The notes: generated from the letters alone by a model not told the origin. Counted from the first letter of the stretch, positions 1 to 11,667 are shown. The stretch: 64,000 bases of DNA from Megalobrama amblycephala (GCF_018812025.1 NC_063045.1:15434919-15498918); one strand, 5' to 3'. Made by a program: numbers and translations.

Positions 1-35
1 CCTTTTGAACTCTTTAGTTTTACATATCAGGACAT
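1..35. mobile_element. Outer piece of a Tc1-like inverted terminal repeat, cut by the window edge
   Basis: These bases match, in reverse complement, the right terminal repeat of the Tc1-like element whose body ends near 5430 (around 5370-5402). The inner part of the same left terminal repeat resumes at about 4101. The two pieces therefore look like one terminal repeat split by the insertion at 36-4098. The outermost bases of the element lie before the window. Confidence 0.65.
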
Positions 36-59
36 CCCAGAGGAAAAATGTGCAGTGGT

Positions 60-500
60 TGCTTTTCCTAAGCTCAAGAGACTTAATTGTGATTCTCATA
101 TATCTCTAATTTTAGTAGCAACAGCATTTCAGATGTTTCTCCTAAAATTCCTTAGGGAAAATAAAAGTAGACACAAATGAGACATGAGAAATATGTGAGA
201 AAAAAGGAGTCAAAACTGAGAATAACAGAACATCTCTTTATTGTCTTGTTGCAGTCTCTTTCGAAACTCCATTATAGGAATATTTTATTGCTCAGAGGTT
301 GTTCTGTTTAAGCTCAAGTGACTTAGTTGATTCTTAAATATCTCTCATTTTAGTTTCAACAGTGCCTCCTAAAATTTCTTAGGAAAAATAAGTATATAGG
401 CACAACTGAGACATGAGAAAGTTTTAAGAGAAAGGAATCCAAAATGAGAATGGGCTGTGAGAAACATGTGAGATCTCTTTATTGTCTTGCAGAGGTTACA
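60..500. repeat. Two diverged tandem copies of a ~240-bp unit
   Basis: The segment beginning AAGCTCAAGAGACTTA at about 73 recurs as AAGCTCAAGTGACTTAG at about 310. Both continue through a TCTCCTAAAAT/CCTCCTAAAAT block, a GAGACATGAGAAA block and a final ATCTCTTTATTGTCTTG. The order of blocks is the same in both copies, so this is a direct duplication inside the 36-4098 element. No coding potential is seen. Confidence 0.65.
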
Positions 501-535
501 CTCTTTTTATTTATGCCATTGGGGTTATTCATCTT

Positions 536-934
536 TAAAGGCGCTCTAAGCGATTTGACGCGTTTTTAGGCCCAATTTTTTTTTGTCACATACTGCAAAC
601 ATCTCCTCACTATGCGCTAGCTGCCTGTCCCCTGAACACACTGTAAAAAAACGCGGTCTCTGTAGTCGCCACAAGCTCCGAAAACTGCAATAAAAACAAA
701 CTGGTGCAGCCTGAACCACTTAACATAATAAACATGCTCTAGCCAATAACGAAAAGCAGCGTCAATACGCAAGCTACTTACATTTTAAATGCGCGTTCAT
801 GACTGTTTCAGGAAGCACGGAGGGGAGGACCAGAAGGAGTAGGAGGGAGGGTCTAGCTAGCCTCTGTTTTGTTTGACAACACTTCGAACGTCAACAGGAA
901 GTTACTCCGCTCAGAATCGCTTAGAGCGCCTTTA
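536..934. mobile_element. MITE with 20-bp perfect terminal inverted repeats
   Basis: Positions 536-555 and 915-934 are exact reverse complements (core AAAGGCGCTCTAAGCGATT). The 399-bp interior has no open frame that fits a transposase. It is a non-autonomous DNA transposon. I cannot identify a clean target-site duplication, so the superfamily stays open. Confidence 0.8.
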
Positions 935-1085
935 ATGGACAGGACAGTAGGAGGAGAGACAGGAAACAGTGGGAGAGGTGAGAAGGGAACAAAAGCAGGA
1001 AAGTACCTTCAGCTGGGACTCAAACTCATGATGTCTGAGATGCAGTTGTGTCTCGATGTCGATGTGCTGCCCATGAGGCTATGGT
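935..1085 (-). repeat. SINE-like dispersed repeat (copy 1 of 3)
   Basis: This purine-rich segment (GACAGGA and GGGAGAG motifs followed by GGGACTCAAACTCATG) resembles segments at 12245-12385 and 30335-30460. On the minus strand, the end reads GAGTTTGAGTCC, close to a tRNA B-box (GGTTCGANTCC). That suggests a decayed tRNA-derived SINE, but no A-box or tail was established. Confidence 0.3.
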
Positions 1086-1429
1086 TCTCACACAGCTTTA
1101 TAAGCTATAAATTCTTTTATATGTCTTATTTAGGTATCAGCTTTGTCTTCAATTTTATTTTAGGAGAAATATACTTTATTTTTATCAAATGTAACACAAG
1201 TGTACCAGTGCTTCATGATTGTTGCATAACCTTTTTTTTCTTTGTTTAGCATTGAAAATTTTGTCTTGTACAACCCATTTTGCATGCATGTAAATATAGG
1301 TCATGATTTCCTCTATTAAATAATTGTAGAAGAAAACACTATCTACACTATGGACTTCAGTGCATGTATTGTGTTTGATTGAAATTGTGTGGATGAATGA
1401 GACTGGAGCTATACCCAGAGTGGAAAAAA

Positions 1430-1740
1430 AGTGATCTCAAATGTTTCTGCTAGGCATAAATGAGGTTACATTAACACCAAATGGAGACTTTTGCTTGAGT
1501 CTCGTGCTTCTCACACTTGTCTCCTGAGACAAAAAAATTCTAACACTCTCACAATGGTCTCCTTTACATTTTTAGAAGAGATCTCAACAACATCACACAT
1601 TGTGCTCATATTTTTCTCCTTAGCTTGAGACATTGGATTGTTCAAATTTGTCTCCTTTAAAGATTTAGAAGAGATCTCAGCAATATCACACACTGCTCAG
1701 ATTTTTCTCCTTTTTAGAAGAGATCTCAACAACTTTACAA
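1430..1740. repeat. Left arm of a large inverted repeat
   Basis: Read in reverse complement, this block matches 3690-4075 over several hundred bases. Shared landmarks include the stretch around GAGACTTTTGCTTGA, TCTCACACTTGTCTCC and the repeated GAAGAGATCTCA units. The arms belong to the 36-4098 element. The ~2-kb spacer is filled with later insertions. Confidence 0.7.
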
Positions 1741-2248
1741 ATCAAATGTCTCAGTATGAACTCAAACTTTTCTACCATATAGGCCTATTAATAATCAAAG
1801 TGGTCAAGGATTGAGTCATAAGCCATTTAATGTGTCTTTCAGCAAAGAACGCTCCAGGGTTACTGTTCCTGTAGTAAGATTTCTGCAAGATAGTTTTGAT
1901 AAAAGCATCGGGTACTTTACTATTTCCAAGAACAAATGATGTGCACAAACTGTACAGCTCTATTATCTTATTTTGTGTCAGCAATTAAGATTGTGAACCG
2001 TATTTCTGCATAACTTGCCTCTTAATATAGTCTTAAACTGTGGTTTTATAGATTGAAAGACACTAAAGTAAAAAACAAGTAGGCTCCATGGTGCACAATT
2101 TGTAAAGTTGTCGAGGTTTCTTCTAAACTTTAAAAGAGACGAATGTGAGCACAGAGCTCCAGTGGTTCAAACTGAGGAGAAAAATCTGAGCACAGTGTGT
2201 GATGTTGTTGAGATCTTGTCTGAAAATTTGGAGGAGCCGCATTTCCAT

Positions 2249-2422
2249 CAGTGCTTGAAGTGGAAAAATACAGGTGCCGGTACTCCCGATGCTCGGTTCA
2301 AAAAGGGAGGGCGCGGCGGGCTTCCATACCTGCAACATGTCGGCAGTGCCGGACCGATACGCTATAAAGGTAAAAACAGAGAAGAAGGAGAGGTACTGTG
2401 TACCGGCCCATTTCAAGCACTG
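2249..2422. mobile_element. Short hAT-like MITE
   Basis: The left end CAGTGCTTGAAGTGG (2249-2263) is mirrored by CCATTTCAAGCACTG (2408-2422), with 14 of 15 bases complementary. Flanking octamers ATTTCCAT and GTTTCCAC agree at 6 of 8 positions. A CAGTG terminus with an 8-bp duplication suits the hAT superfamily. The assignment is an inference from the ends only. Confidence 0.55.
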
Positions 2423-3153
2423 GTTTCCACCAAAATTATTCGGAACAATTTGTCCCAGAAATTTGCGCGCGTTGGAGTTCCAGTTCCCGCCACTGGATTT
2501 CGTCCATTTTTCATAGACTAATTTTTCTCAGTGTGTTCCGCACCGTCGGCTGAAGTTGGTCCTCGTCGGCTTTTTTTCGGCCGATTCGAAATGTTGAAAC
2601 GCTGTCGGAGATCGTTGGTCCATCTGATCATTCTGATTGGCTGTTCAGATACTGCCACCTGCTGGTTCGGAAAGGCTTTTTATCTCACGCAGGCGCAGAA
2701 CTGACGTGCTACTTGGCCGTCGGCTGTTTAGCGTTGGTTTGGTGTGTCAGGCCAACTTTGGACACAGACGCTGCCGACGTGAGCCAACCCCACAGTCTGC
2801 TTTCATCTCCACTAGTTTGTCGGCGTCGGCTTGGTGTGTTCTGGCCTTAATAAAGCCTGAATCTCATCGTCGGTCCTTCGGTTGAATTTTTTAAACTCCA
2901 TTGTTGATTCGAATTGTACACAACTCTTACTGCACTCACCACAACAGACTTTTAAAAATAGTGGTTGAAATAAAATGCTGAGTGGAGTCAACCAATAAAA
3001 ATGCTGCGTGAACTCAACCAATCAGCATGTTCACCGGGACTTTCTGAGGGGAACATTTTTACCTGAAACTTCATTTAGACCCTGGTCCCTGCGGTTAAAA
3101 CACACTGAGTACCAAAGTCCCTAGTTCCTGGGGAAAGTTCCTGTGGTGGAAAC
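2423..3153. mobile_element. MITE bounded by GTTTCCACC / GGTGGAAAC, hosting a nested MITE
   Basis: GTTTCCACC at 2423 is mirrored by GGTGGAAAC at 3145-3153. The right side carries the block GGAACTAGGGACTTTGG, read in reverse. The CpG-rich element at 2516-2850 interrupts it. Ends are short and the left half is diverged, so boundaries are approximate. Confidence 0.45.
2516..2850 (+). mobile_element. CpG-rich MITE, copy 1 of 4
   Basis: This segment shares long, ordered blocks with three copies at 34847-35880, for example GAAGTTGGTCCTCGTCGGC, TCTGATTGGCTGTTCAG and CTTGGTGTGTTCTGGCCTTA. It is unusually CpG-rich for this window and carries a CCAAT motif on its minus strand (CCAATCAGAATGATCAG). All copies keep one frame free of stops, but that frame lacks a good ATG and looks like a composition effect. 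Confidence 0.75.
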
Positions 3154-3370
3154 AAGGCTAAATATGAGACCACCAGAGTCTTTAGTTTAGTATATTGTGT
3201 GATATTGTTGAGGTCTCTTCTAAACTTTATAAGACACAAATGTGAGCGATCAAGTCTCAAGCTGAGGAGAAAAGTCTGAGCACAGTGTGTGATGTTGTTA
3301 AGATCTTGTCTAAAACTTTGGATGAGACAAATATGAGAACATCAGAGTATTTAGTTTCATGAGTTCACAC

Positions 3371-3690
3371 TTACAAATAATCAGATAGAGTAAAGTAGTA
3401 TGCGTATTTGGCATGCTGTCCAAGGAGAAGGCTCAGAGCTTGGTTATTTTGGCCTGAACCCAGAGTACTCCCTCGTATTTCTGGTTAGGAAAGTAACCAG
3501 GCAAGTATGAAGAGTCTGGGTGGTGGAGAGATGCTGAAAACTGTTAAGGAACATAGGTGAGTCGACTGGATATATATAGGCCTCCACTCATGCTGATTGG
3601 GTATGTTGATTGCTGATTGCTGACTTCTGATTGGAATGATGTGATGACTGGATAGATCATTTAAACGTGTTCCTCCCGCACTTTAATAAA
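3371..3690. other. Spacer inside the 4-kb element, no recognised content
   Basis: About 320 bp with no gene-like reading frame. It contains a short run of GATTGCTGATTGCTGA-type repeats near 3600-3635. Nothing else is identified. Confidence 0.4.
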
Positions 3691-4075
3691 ACATAATTTA
3701 GGAGAAAAATCTCAGCGCAGTGTGAGATGTTGTTGAGGTCTCTTATGAATCTTTAGAGGAGACAAATGTGAGTGATCCAGAGTCTCTAGCTAAGGAGAAA
3801 AATATGAGCACAGTGTGTGATGTTGTTGAGATCTTGTCTGAAACTTTGATTGAGACAAATACGAGACCATCTGAGTCTTTAGTTTAGGAGAACAATCTGA
3901 GCACAGTGTGATGTTTAAATCTTGTCTGAAACTTTGGATGAGACCATTGTGAGAGTGTTTTTGTCTCTGGAGACAAGCGTGAGAAGCAGGAGATTCAAGC
4001 AAAAGTCTCTATTTGATGTTAAAGTAACCTAATTTTTGTCTAGGAGAAACATTTGAGATGTTAAAGAGATCCCCT
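3690..4075. repeat. Right arm of the large inverted repeat
   Basis: This is the reverse-complement partner of 1430-1740. It holds at least three successive repeat units (GAGAAAAATCTCAGCGCAG, GAGAAAAATATGAGCACAG, GAGAACAATCTGAGCACAG), each followed by a GAGACAA or GAGACC segment. It ends just inside the 11-bp terminal repeat at 4088-4098. Confidence 0.7.
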
Positions 4076-4100
4076 TTTTTGTTTTTCTTTCCTCTGGGAT

Positions 4101-5430
4101 AATAAAAAAAAAATCATCTGGTCATTAGCAGGTCTTAAAATTAGATAAATACAACCTCAGATGAACAACAATGCATTATATATTACACTGTGTCATTATT
4201 TATTTAACAAAAATAAAGCCAAAAGGGAGAAGCCATGTGTGACAAACTAAGCACACCCCATGATTCAATAGCTTGTAGAACCACCTTTAGCAGCAATAAT
4301 TTGAAGTAATAATTTTCTATTTGAATTTATCAGTCTCTCACATCATTGTGGAAGAATTTTGGCCCACTCTTCTTTACAGCGTTGTTTCAGTTCATTGAGG
4401 TTTGTGGGTATCTGTTTATGCACAGCTCTCTTAGGGTCCCACCGCAACATTTCATTATCTCTTTGAGGTCTGAACTTTGACTGGGCCATTGAAACACCTT
4501 GATTCTCTTCTTTTTCAGCCATTCTGTTGTAGATTTGCTGGTGTGCTTGTGATCATTGTCCTGTTGTATGACCCAATTTCTAGCTAAGCTTTAGCTGTCG
4601 GACAGATGGCTTCACATTTGACTCAAGGTGCTCAAGTCCCGTGGTTGCAAAACAAGCCCAAAATCATCACGCCTACACCGTGCTTGACAGTTGGTATGAG
4701 GTGTTTGTGCTGAAATGATATTTAGTTTTCACCTAACTTGGTGCTGTGTATTATGGCCAAACATCTCCACTTTGGTCTCGTCTGTCCAAAGGACTTTGTT
4801 CCAGAAATCCTGTCATTTGTTCAGATGCAAAAAGCTAAGCCATGTTGCCATGTTCTTTTTAGAGAGAAGAAGCTTTCTCCTGGCTACCCTTCCAAACATG
4901 CCATAGGCTACTTGTTAAGTTTTTGTAAACTTGTTAAGTTTTTGTAATTGTACCATCATGAACTTTAACATTTAACTTGATAACTGAGGCCTGTAGAGTC
5001 TGAGGTGTAGCTCTTGGGTTTTTTGCAGTTTCTCTGAGCATTGTACGGTCTGACCTTGAGGTGAATTGCTTTTCAAAGATCATTACTGATGTCTTTCCGC
5101 CAACCTGCCAAAACTTCTGCTTTTATAGAGATGATCACACTTGGCATTTGATTAGCTGCACCTGACTCCTGCTTACCCTCTTCATTCCTTTGGAAACAGT
5201 AAGAGTGTACTTAGTTTGTCATCCATGGCTTCTCCATTTTGGCGTAGTTTTCTTCTTCTTCTTCTTCTTCTTCTTTTTTTTAAGTAATGAAACAGTGTAA
5301 TATGTCATGTTGTTGTTCATCTGAGGTTGTATTTGCCTAATTTTAAGAGGCACCAAATAATTTGTTATTATGTCCTGATATGTAAAAACATAAGTTCAAA
5401 AGGGTGTACTTTCTTTTACACATGACTGTA
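4101..5430 (-). mobile_element. Decayed Tc1-like transposon A
   Basis: The minus strand retains fragments of a Tc1-type DDE transposase. Around 4750-4805 the reverse complement gives WTDETKVEMFGHN, which matches the family's first catalytic Asp region. Frameshifts and a deletion remove most of the rest. Long inverted terminal repeats (about 4101-4260 and 5200-5430) contain CTTCTCC and CATCTGAGGTTGTATTT blocks. The left repeat was split by the insertion at 36-4098, with its outer part at 1-35. The element is inactive. Confidence 0.8.
5250..5282 (+). repeat. (TTC)n / poly-T tract
   Basis: A run of TTC trinucleotides followed by a T homopolymer lies inside the right terminal repeat of Tc1-like element A. 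It is a simple repeat with no other content. Confidence 0.85.
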
Positions 5431-5638
5431 GACTAGAGGGGAAAAAATGATAGAACCAAAAATGTGTCAGATGGTTTTTTGTGCAAACGTAAGAACACTT
5501 ACTGACAATTATCAGGGTCAATGACATATAAAACTGTCCACGTCCAAACCACACGTGCTAAGTTCTTAGAAATGTACTCGTTGTATTGATGTTGGTTTTA
5601 TACAGTTTTGAAAATGTTTTTATACCAAAGAAAGATTT

Positions 5639-5832
5639 TAAATTTTCCTAATAATTTACTCACCCCCAATGTCATCCAAGATGTTCATGTCTTTCTTTCT
5701 TCAGTCGAAAAGAAATTAAGGTTTTTGACTAAAACTTTCCAGGATTTTTCTCCATATAGTGAACTTCAATGGAGCCCAAACGGTTGAAGGTCAAAATTAC
5801 AGTTTCATTGCAGCTTCAAAGCGACTTTTATG
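5639..5832 (+). mobile_element. Left-arm fragment of the 33.1-kb hairpin MITE family
   Basis: This block matches 33170-33345 almost throughout, including ATAATTTACTCACCCCC, TCATCCAAGATGT, TTCAGTCGAAAAGAAATTA and CAAACGGTTGAAGGTCAAAA. Only the left arm is present. It ends abruptly at a C homopolymer. Confidence 0.8.
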
Positions 5833-5833
5833 C

Positions 5834-5854
<21 letters not shown>
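5833..5854 (+). repeat. Poly-C tract
   Basis: A run of about 22 cytosines followed by an A-rich run, exactly at the broken end of the MITE fragment. Long C homopolymers are rare and error-prone in assemblies, so the length is uncertain. Confidence 0.9.
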
Positions 5855-5864
<10 letters not shown>

Positions 5865-7103
5865 ACAACAAATAAATTTTAATACAGAAATTAAAAACAT
5901 GCTTATTATAGAAAAGTATACATTGCGTTCTGTGTGTAAATTGCAGATTTTAATGTACTTTTTAAATATATCGTAATAATAGTAATAATATTAGCAATAG
6001 TAAAAATTATTAACATCAATAATGAAAACAAAATAATAATTAACATCATTTAATTGAATCACTACAGCTTATCAAATAAAATCATCTTTATGTCCATAAA
6101 ACTTACAACTAGACACATTTGCTTATAACAGACATTATTGCATAAAACTTATCCTGACTGAGTTGTCACACTTTGATGATTCTTAACTTCTTTTACTTAC
6201 TGTTAATGGATAATCTGACTTTTCTCAAACATGTTACAGTACATCTCAAACATATCTCAGTTTGACTGTAATAGCAGATATTTTCTCAGTGCGGTTAGGG
6301 TTGGTGGGTGTAAAGTGGATTAAGTGACCTAGTTGCTCTATACCGGAGCGCTGAAGCCATTGTAGAAACTTTACCAGACATGAACTAGAGCAAAAGCAGT
6401 GGTTTTGTAGAGGAAATAGCACAGAAGGATGCAGATGCGGTAGTAGGACCAGTGCCCCTGCACCAGCAGCAGCCTGTGGAGGAAGCTGAAATATGCATTG
6501 TGGAAATTTAAATTTAGAAATTTGAGAATTTTAGATTAGTCTTTGCTTACCCATGTTTCACAGTTTGATCTCCATTCAGCTCATGAGCCCGATGGAACTT
6601 GGTGTCTCTGCAATTGAAAGAATAATAACGATGTTGAGACATTTAGACAATAATCTCTCCACAGTCTGATATAATTAAAAAAAAAAAAAAAAAAATCTGT
6701 AATGACTGAAATTATAATTTCAAGTAAATATGTATATAAAAACTTAAACTGCAAAAACATTTTCTTGGTATTTTTATTTTTTGTTTGTTTTGTTTCCTAT
6801 TAAAATATGACAATTAGTAGAATTATATAATAATTAGTAGAATTATTATTATTATTATTATAGTTAGTAGAATTTCAAAAGTGGACTATAGAAATAAAAT
6901 GTAACCTAAGTTTATTTTATTTATATTATTTTATTTATATATAAAGTACATTACAAATTACATTATTTTGTCTTATTTTTGGGATTGTCTTAATATTTTG
7001 ACATTTGATTTTTTTTTCCTTTAAATTGACTGTTTTAGGTACATGACACATTACATTTGCATGTGTAATAAATGTATTTTATAAAAAATACATCAATTGC
7101 ATT

Positions 7104-7141
<38 letters not shown>

Positions 7142-7878
7142 AACCTAACAAAAAAGCATATGTAATAGCATAAGAAAATGTTGCAATTTTCCTTCTCACT
7201 TAAATGTATCTTTTGAGACTTGGATATTTTACTGCGAGCATTCTGCAGCTTTATTTATTCATTTTATTTTTAATCCAATTCTGTGTGAAGGATCAGTGAG
7301 TTGAAGTCCATCAGTTCTGGTGTTTGGCCAGAGGGAGATGCTCTTACCCATCAATGTTTCTACCTAGCAAAGACTGTGTGGTTCAGAGAGTACAATATTG
7401 CATCTTTTATTATAAGTGAAAACAGCGTTGGTTGAGATTGTGACTAGTGAAATGTCTTTAATTCCACTTGCTACGTCAGCGGCCAGATCTCTACACCCAC
7501 ACTCAAACAGCATTCAGGGGTGGCTCAACTGTGATAAACCATGGCATATATAGGAGCACAGTGAATGAAACAGCCAAGATGCACAAAGCAGCATATTTTA
7601 CACCCCTCAGCAACCGTACACTAACCACTAGGCAATACACAGATGATTCATAAGGACAAACTTGGTTTTAACTTGCCATTAGTGTGTGATGACATGCCAT
7701 GGTGGTTGTGTGGATAGAAAGTACTGACTAAAATTTTCCTTTGTATTTCTAATTAATGCTTAATGAAAGCTTGTCAACATCCCAAAAATATTTTTTATGA
7801 ATAATAATGATAAAATAATGATAAAAAAGTATGATCCTTAAAATGGGTATTTAGGGGTTTTTGTTACTCTTAGGTGTG
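5855..7878. other. AT-rich intergenic DNA with microsatellites
   Basis: No coding region is supported. The stretch contains an ATT-repeat near 6840-6862, an A homopolymer near 6677-6695 and a (TA)n tract at 7106-7138. The remainder shows nothing I recognise. Confidence 0.5.
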
Positions 7879-8318
7879 TACAATGTCTATAGAAAATCAT
7901 CACACCCCTTTGAAATAGTTACTTTATTTGTTGTACAGCCTAAAATCAAAACCCATTCCAAAAAAAAAAAAAAAAAAAAAAAACTTTTCCAGCTTTATTT
8001 ACAAATTGTGCCTTACAACATCAGTAATGGTGAATGGCGAAAAGCAAACACAGCACACCACCCAAAACGCACCATACCTACTGTGAAGCATGGGGGTGGC
8101 AGCATTATCTTGTGGGGGTGTTTCTCTGTTTCAGCGGGGACTGGGCAATAGGTCAGGACTGAAGAGAAAATGAATGTTGCCAAGTATACATCCAAATTCT
8201 TGAGAAAAATCTGCATCCCGCTGCTTGACAGTTGAAGATAGGCAGGTCATTCACTTTCCAACACGACAATGATCCTAAACATACTGCCAAAAGAACAACG
8301 CCATGGCTTAAAGCAAAG

Positions 8319-8767
8319 TCCCTTTAAGACAAGTCATTTCACTCGGCGGCCATCTTTGGACGCCTCTCGGGCATCCTGGGCATCATGCAATCTCTTTGAA
8401 TGGGGAAACATCAAATTCTCCAACTTTCTGTTTCGCCAACCTTACGATTAAATTTCATATTTGAAATCTAACAACAACCGGCTCATAAATTTAGTCATTA
8501 CATAATCATTACAAAAAAACTGTATTTTTCAGGCTGGATCAAGCTAATGCGCATGCGCAGACCTAAATGGCGTCTTTTCGGAGGCGCGCGTCTGACTGTT
8601 TCTATAGAAACCGGTGATTCTAACGGCCGCTGAAGTGACGCGATGACTTTACCAGTCGGCGATTGGCTCTTATTTAGAAGGCGGGACTTATTCCGCCATA
8701 TTGCGCGTTACACTTTCTCCCATTCAAAACAATACGAGTGACACGTCTTGTATTATTCTATAGTCTT
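8319..8767. mobile_element. MITE inserted in transposon B (first of two)
   Basis: It begins CCCTTTAAGACAAGTCATTT, right after the transposase codons ending AAAGC. The interior is GC-richer and includes a GCGCATGCGCAG motif (8549-8560), which resembles an NRF1 site. The right boundary is placed before a second repeat starting CTTAAAGTCCCCC. Boundaries are estimates. Confidence 0.5.
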
Positions 8768-9357
8768 TGCTTAAAGTCCCCCTGAAATCAAAAATTAAGT
8801 TTTTTAGCTTTTAGTATAAATATGTTAGCCTTAAGGTTATGAATAAGCTGGTGTGTTCCAAAACAATGACAAAATTTGCATTTAGGAGATATAAGCATTC
8901 AAAACTTACAATCACTCACTTCCGTTAAAATGGATCCCAGATTTTCATGATATCAAATATGCTTTCCATTGATGCGAATTAAGTCCGTTTTCGCATTAGT
9001 GTCATGTGAACCGCCGCAACGCGAGCAGTCTGCTTCAGTCCAGAGACATGAGAGCACAGAGCGGATCATATGTGCTAGTCAGCGCAGACCACACACAGAA
9101 TGCACAGAATGCTATATCTTAAAGTGATATGGAGGAGATTATGAGGAGAAATGGTTAGAGATTAGAAGGAAACCAAAGCTTTACCGAGCTCAGAGGCTCT
9201 GGCTGAGCTGTGATATAAACTAAACGCTATTTGCTATTTTTTAAAGGGGGGCGGAGCTATTCAATATATCCCGCTCTGTCTTCCTGTTTCGGTTGAAATT
9301 ACGTGAACACATTGAATAATGCTGCGCGCTCCAAGACACTTCAGTGGGCCTTTAAGG
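8768..9357. mobile_element. MITE inserted in transposon B (second of two)
   Basis: It starts TTAAAGTCCCCCTGAAATC and ends near GTGGGCCTTTAAGG, after which transposase sequence resumes. No transposase frame is present inside. I recognise the left end as a dispersed fish repeat type, but the exact family name is not certain. Confidence 0.5.
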
Positions 9358-9754
9358 ATAGGAAGGTGAATGTCTAAAAGTGGCAAAGAGAACCCTGACT
9401 TGAAGAGAGCAGTCCATTTCTGCCCACCGCAGAATTTGACTAAACTTGAGCAATTCTGCAAGAAAAAATGGGCAAATATTCCCCAATCTAGGTGTGCAAA
9501 GCTAGTACAGACATATCCACAAAGATTAATGGCTGTAAATAAAGCAAAAGGTGACTCTATGAAGTATTAAATTTAAAATTAAATTTAAGTAGTACATTTT
9601 TATTAATTTTCACAACTGTTGCTTTTTCTTTCATGACTTTGATGTTGTAAAGCAAAGTTTGTAAATACAGCTTTTTTTTAATGGGTTCTGATTTCAGGCT
9701 GTGCGACAAAGTAACCATTTCAAAGGGGTATGATGATTTTCTATAGGCACTGTA

Positions 9755-11667
9755 TAGTTAAATGTGTTAACAAACGGTAAGCAGAGTTGATAGGTTTATG
9801 TTTTTTATACATAAAAGCCTTTCTATGGGCTTGAGATGCTACATAACAGTCAAATTTACTAAATGAAACTAGTTAATTTTACTCAAATATTATTTAAGAG
9901 TTCATTGTACTTAATAGAAAAAAGTTATGCAAACTCAACTGATTATACTTAGCTGAACTTAAACTAAATGAGTTAAAGTAGATTTCCTATTATAACATGA
10001 TTACAATTAAATGTTTGCAATATAAAGCAGTATAATGGACTGTTTTTGTACAGGTAAAATAACTGGAAGCCAATGCCACCGAAAGCCGGACACATTCAAG
10101 TTACAAATGACCGCGCCCACTCTTTCGTGGAGGGTGTCATAATCCAGACAGCCATCATGAAAACAACAATGATAGGAAACATACCATCATATATCGCATT
10201 TAGACATGTTTAAGCATTAGCTGTATAAAACTTCCTATAACAGTAAAGGAAACCCACAAATCTGCATGACCACAGCAAGAATGAAGAAAGTATTTGCCAC
10301 TCGCTGGAACAGTTAACAAGTTATGGTGAAGAAAGGTCAGGTCAGGGGGTGTATATTTGTAGCTCTGCACCAAGTTGCTCTGGAAACAGCCCATTAGGAA
10401 TGTGTTAAGAAATATTATTCGATAAACATTATTCAGTGCTTCCATGACTACTTTCCCAAGTCAGTATGATAAAAAAAAAAAAAAGTTTCTAACCGCACAA
10501 ATAACGGCTCCGGCGGAAACATTGGAAAGATTTGCAGTGTAACGACTCATGAAAACGACCGTTGACCTTAAATTCCCAAATGTCATCATCAAAAGGTTTA
10601 AAGAGACGGTTTAAGCTCTCACTACATGCATTAAGTTTCATTTTCCTGATAAATGATTCATGTTTTGGCCACGCAATTGACAATGAAGTATCTCACATGC
10701 AGTTTGTAAAGTGAAAAGTTTCAAAAGTTGGACATTTAAGTTAAAATGTCCATCCATTTGCATTAGAGGTAGAAACACTTTAAAGATCAGGAGAACACAC
10801 AGGAACATTTGAATTAGCATGTCACCACCCATTCTGGTCTTTAGTACACAATTTATGTATCCCTGTCCCATTTCAGCGCTGCGCTCATTCTGTTCTTTCT
10901 TGGTTTGTATTTCCACAGCATGAAGGTTAGATCTTACGGATTTATATATGAACAGCTCGTTTTAAATTCTTCCCGGTCTACTGACATGTGTTATGACATC
11001 CGCTTCAAACATTACAGTGCTCATGATAACTTCCTTTAGCTAATTACTCTTCAACAGCAACGCCATAGAAATATACAGAGTTACTACAAAAACGTTAGTT
11101 CAAACACAAAATTATAAAGATGGCTGTTTTTTGAAAAGTTAAATAAAGTTTTGGTTGATTGTTAATTGATAGCTATTATTTACGGTTTGTCATTTTACAA
11201 ATGAAAGGTTAAGTTGAGTGCATTCAATCCTCCAGCCTTTCAGTTCTGACTCAGGTTGTTTTTCTAACCAGCACACTGTTTTAGCTTAGCACACCATTAA
11301 AAATCCACCTAAAAATTATATTTGTAGCTCCTCCTTCATTTTATTAACCATATTGTCTCATTGCTTTAAGTCCGAAGGCCTTAGGTCAGAGGTTTAGTGA
11401 CTGAATGGATTTATTTATGTTCATTCATTATGACTTTGCTCCTTAGTACTCTTTTCTGTTTAATTTTCTATTACAGATTAAATAGTTCTTATCACGTTTA
11501 GGTTTGTAGAGAGCACTTCACCTGTTGTGTAACTGCTTGAAATAGCACAAGAAGCAAGGGGAAAAGGTTATAAGTGCTTAAAGTGTGGAAATATACATAA
11601 ACACACAATTCCAAAGGGATTTCCCCCAGATTTTACCCACGGACGTTTCTCTTTCGTCTGCATATAT

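Larger units (their letters stand above)
2105..3370. repeat. Internal repeat units of the 4-kb element, interrupted by nested insertions
   Basis: Units built on GAGCACAGTGTGTGATGTTG followed by TTGAGATCTTGTCTGAAA occur at about 2190-2235 and 3275-3320, and again at 3800-3850 and 3895-3945. The 2249-3153 interval between the first two is occupied by inserted MITEs. The unit is roughly 90 bp and alternates with an AGGAGACAAATGTGAG variant. Nothing here codes for protein. Confidence 0.6.
36..4098. mobile_element. About 4-kb repeat-rich DNA element inserted into a Tc1-like terminal repeat
   Basis: The left end CCCAGAGGAAA (36-46) is mirrored by TTTCCTCTGGG at 4088-4098, and the dinucleotide AT flanks both sides (34-35 and 4099-4100). 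Most of the inside consists of diverged copies of motifs rich in GAGACAAAT and GAGATCT in both orientations. No transposase reading frame is visible, so it is non-autonomous. Other elements have inserted into it (536-934, 2249-2422, 2423-3153, 2516-2850). The superfamily is not recognised: an 11-bp inverted repeat with a possible 2-bp target duplication does not settle it. Confidence 0.6.
7879..9754 (+). mobile_element. Decayed Tc1-like transposon B, interrupted by MITEs
   Basis: The ends are complementary: 7879 onward reads TACAATGTCTATAGAAAATC and the right end (to 9754) reads GATTTTCTATAGGCACTGTA. The plus strand keeps transposase fragments. These are [16 protein letters not shown] (about 8081-8128), [10 protein letters not shown] (about 8261-8290, the second catalytic Asp region) and a C-terminal piece with WANIPQSRCAKLV (about 9470-9510). 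The N-terminal half is deleted, and the frame is interrupted at 8319 by about 1 kb of inserted MITE sequence. It is not functional. Confidence 0.85.

Noticed and set aside
2637..2885. A shared open frame in four CpG-rich MITE copies (2637, 34809, 35323, 35533) encoding similar basic peptides
   Set aside because: The similarity is DNA repeat similarity. The frame has no good ATG, has truncations in some copies and no known domain; GC-rich composition explains the absence of stops.
7861..8151. 96-codon frame at the left of Tc1-like element B as a gene
   Set aside because: It reads from terminal-repeat sequence through an A homopolymer into a transposase fragment; it is a decayed transposon piece.
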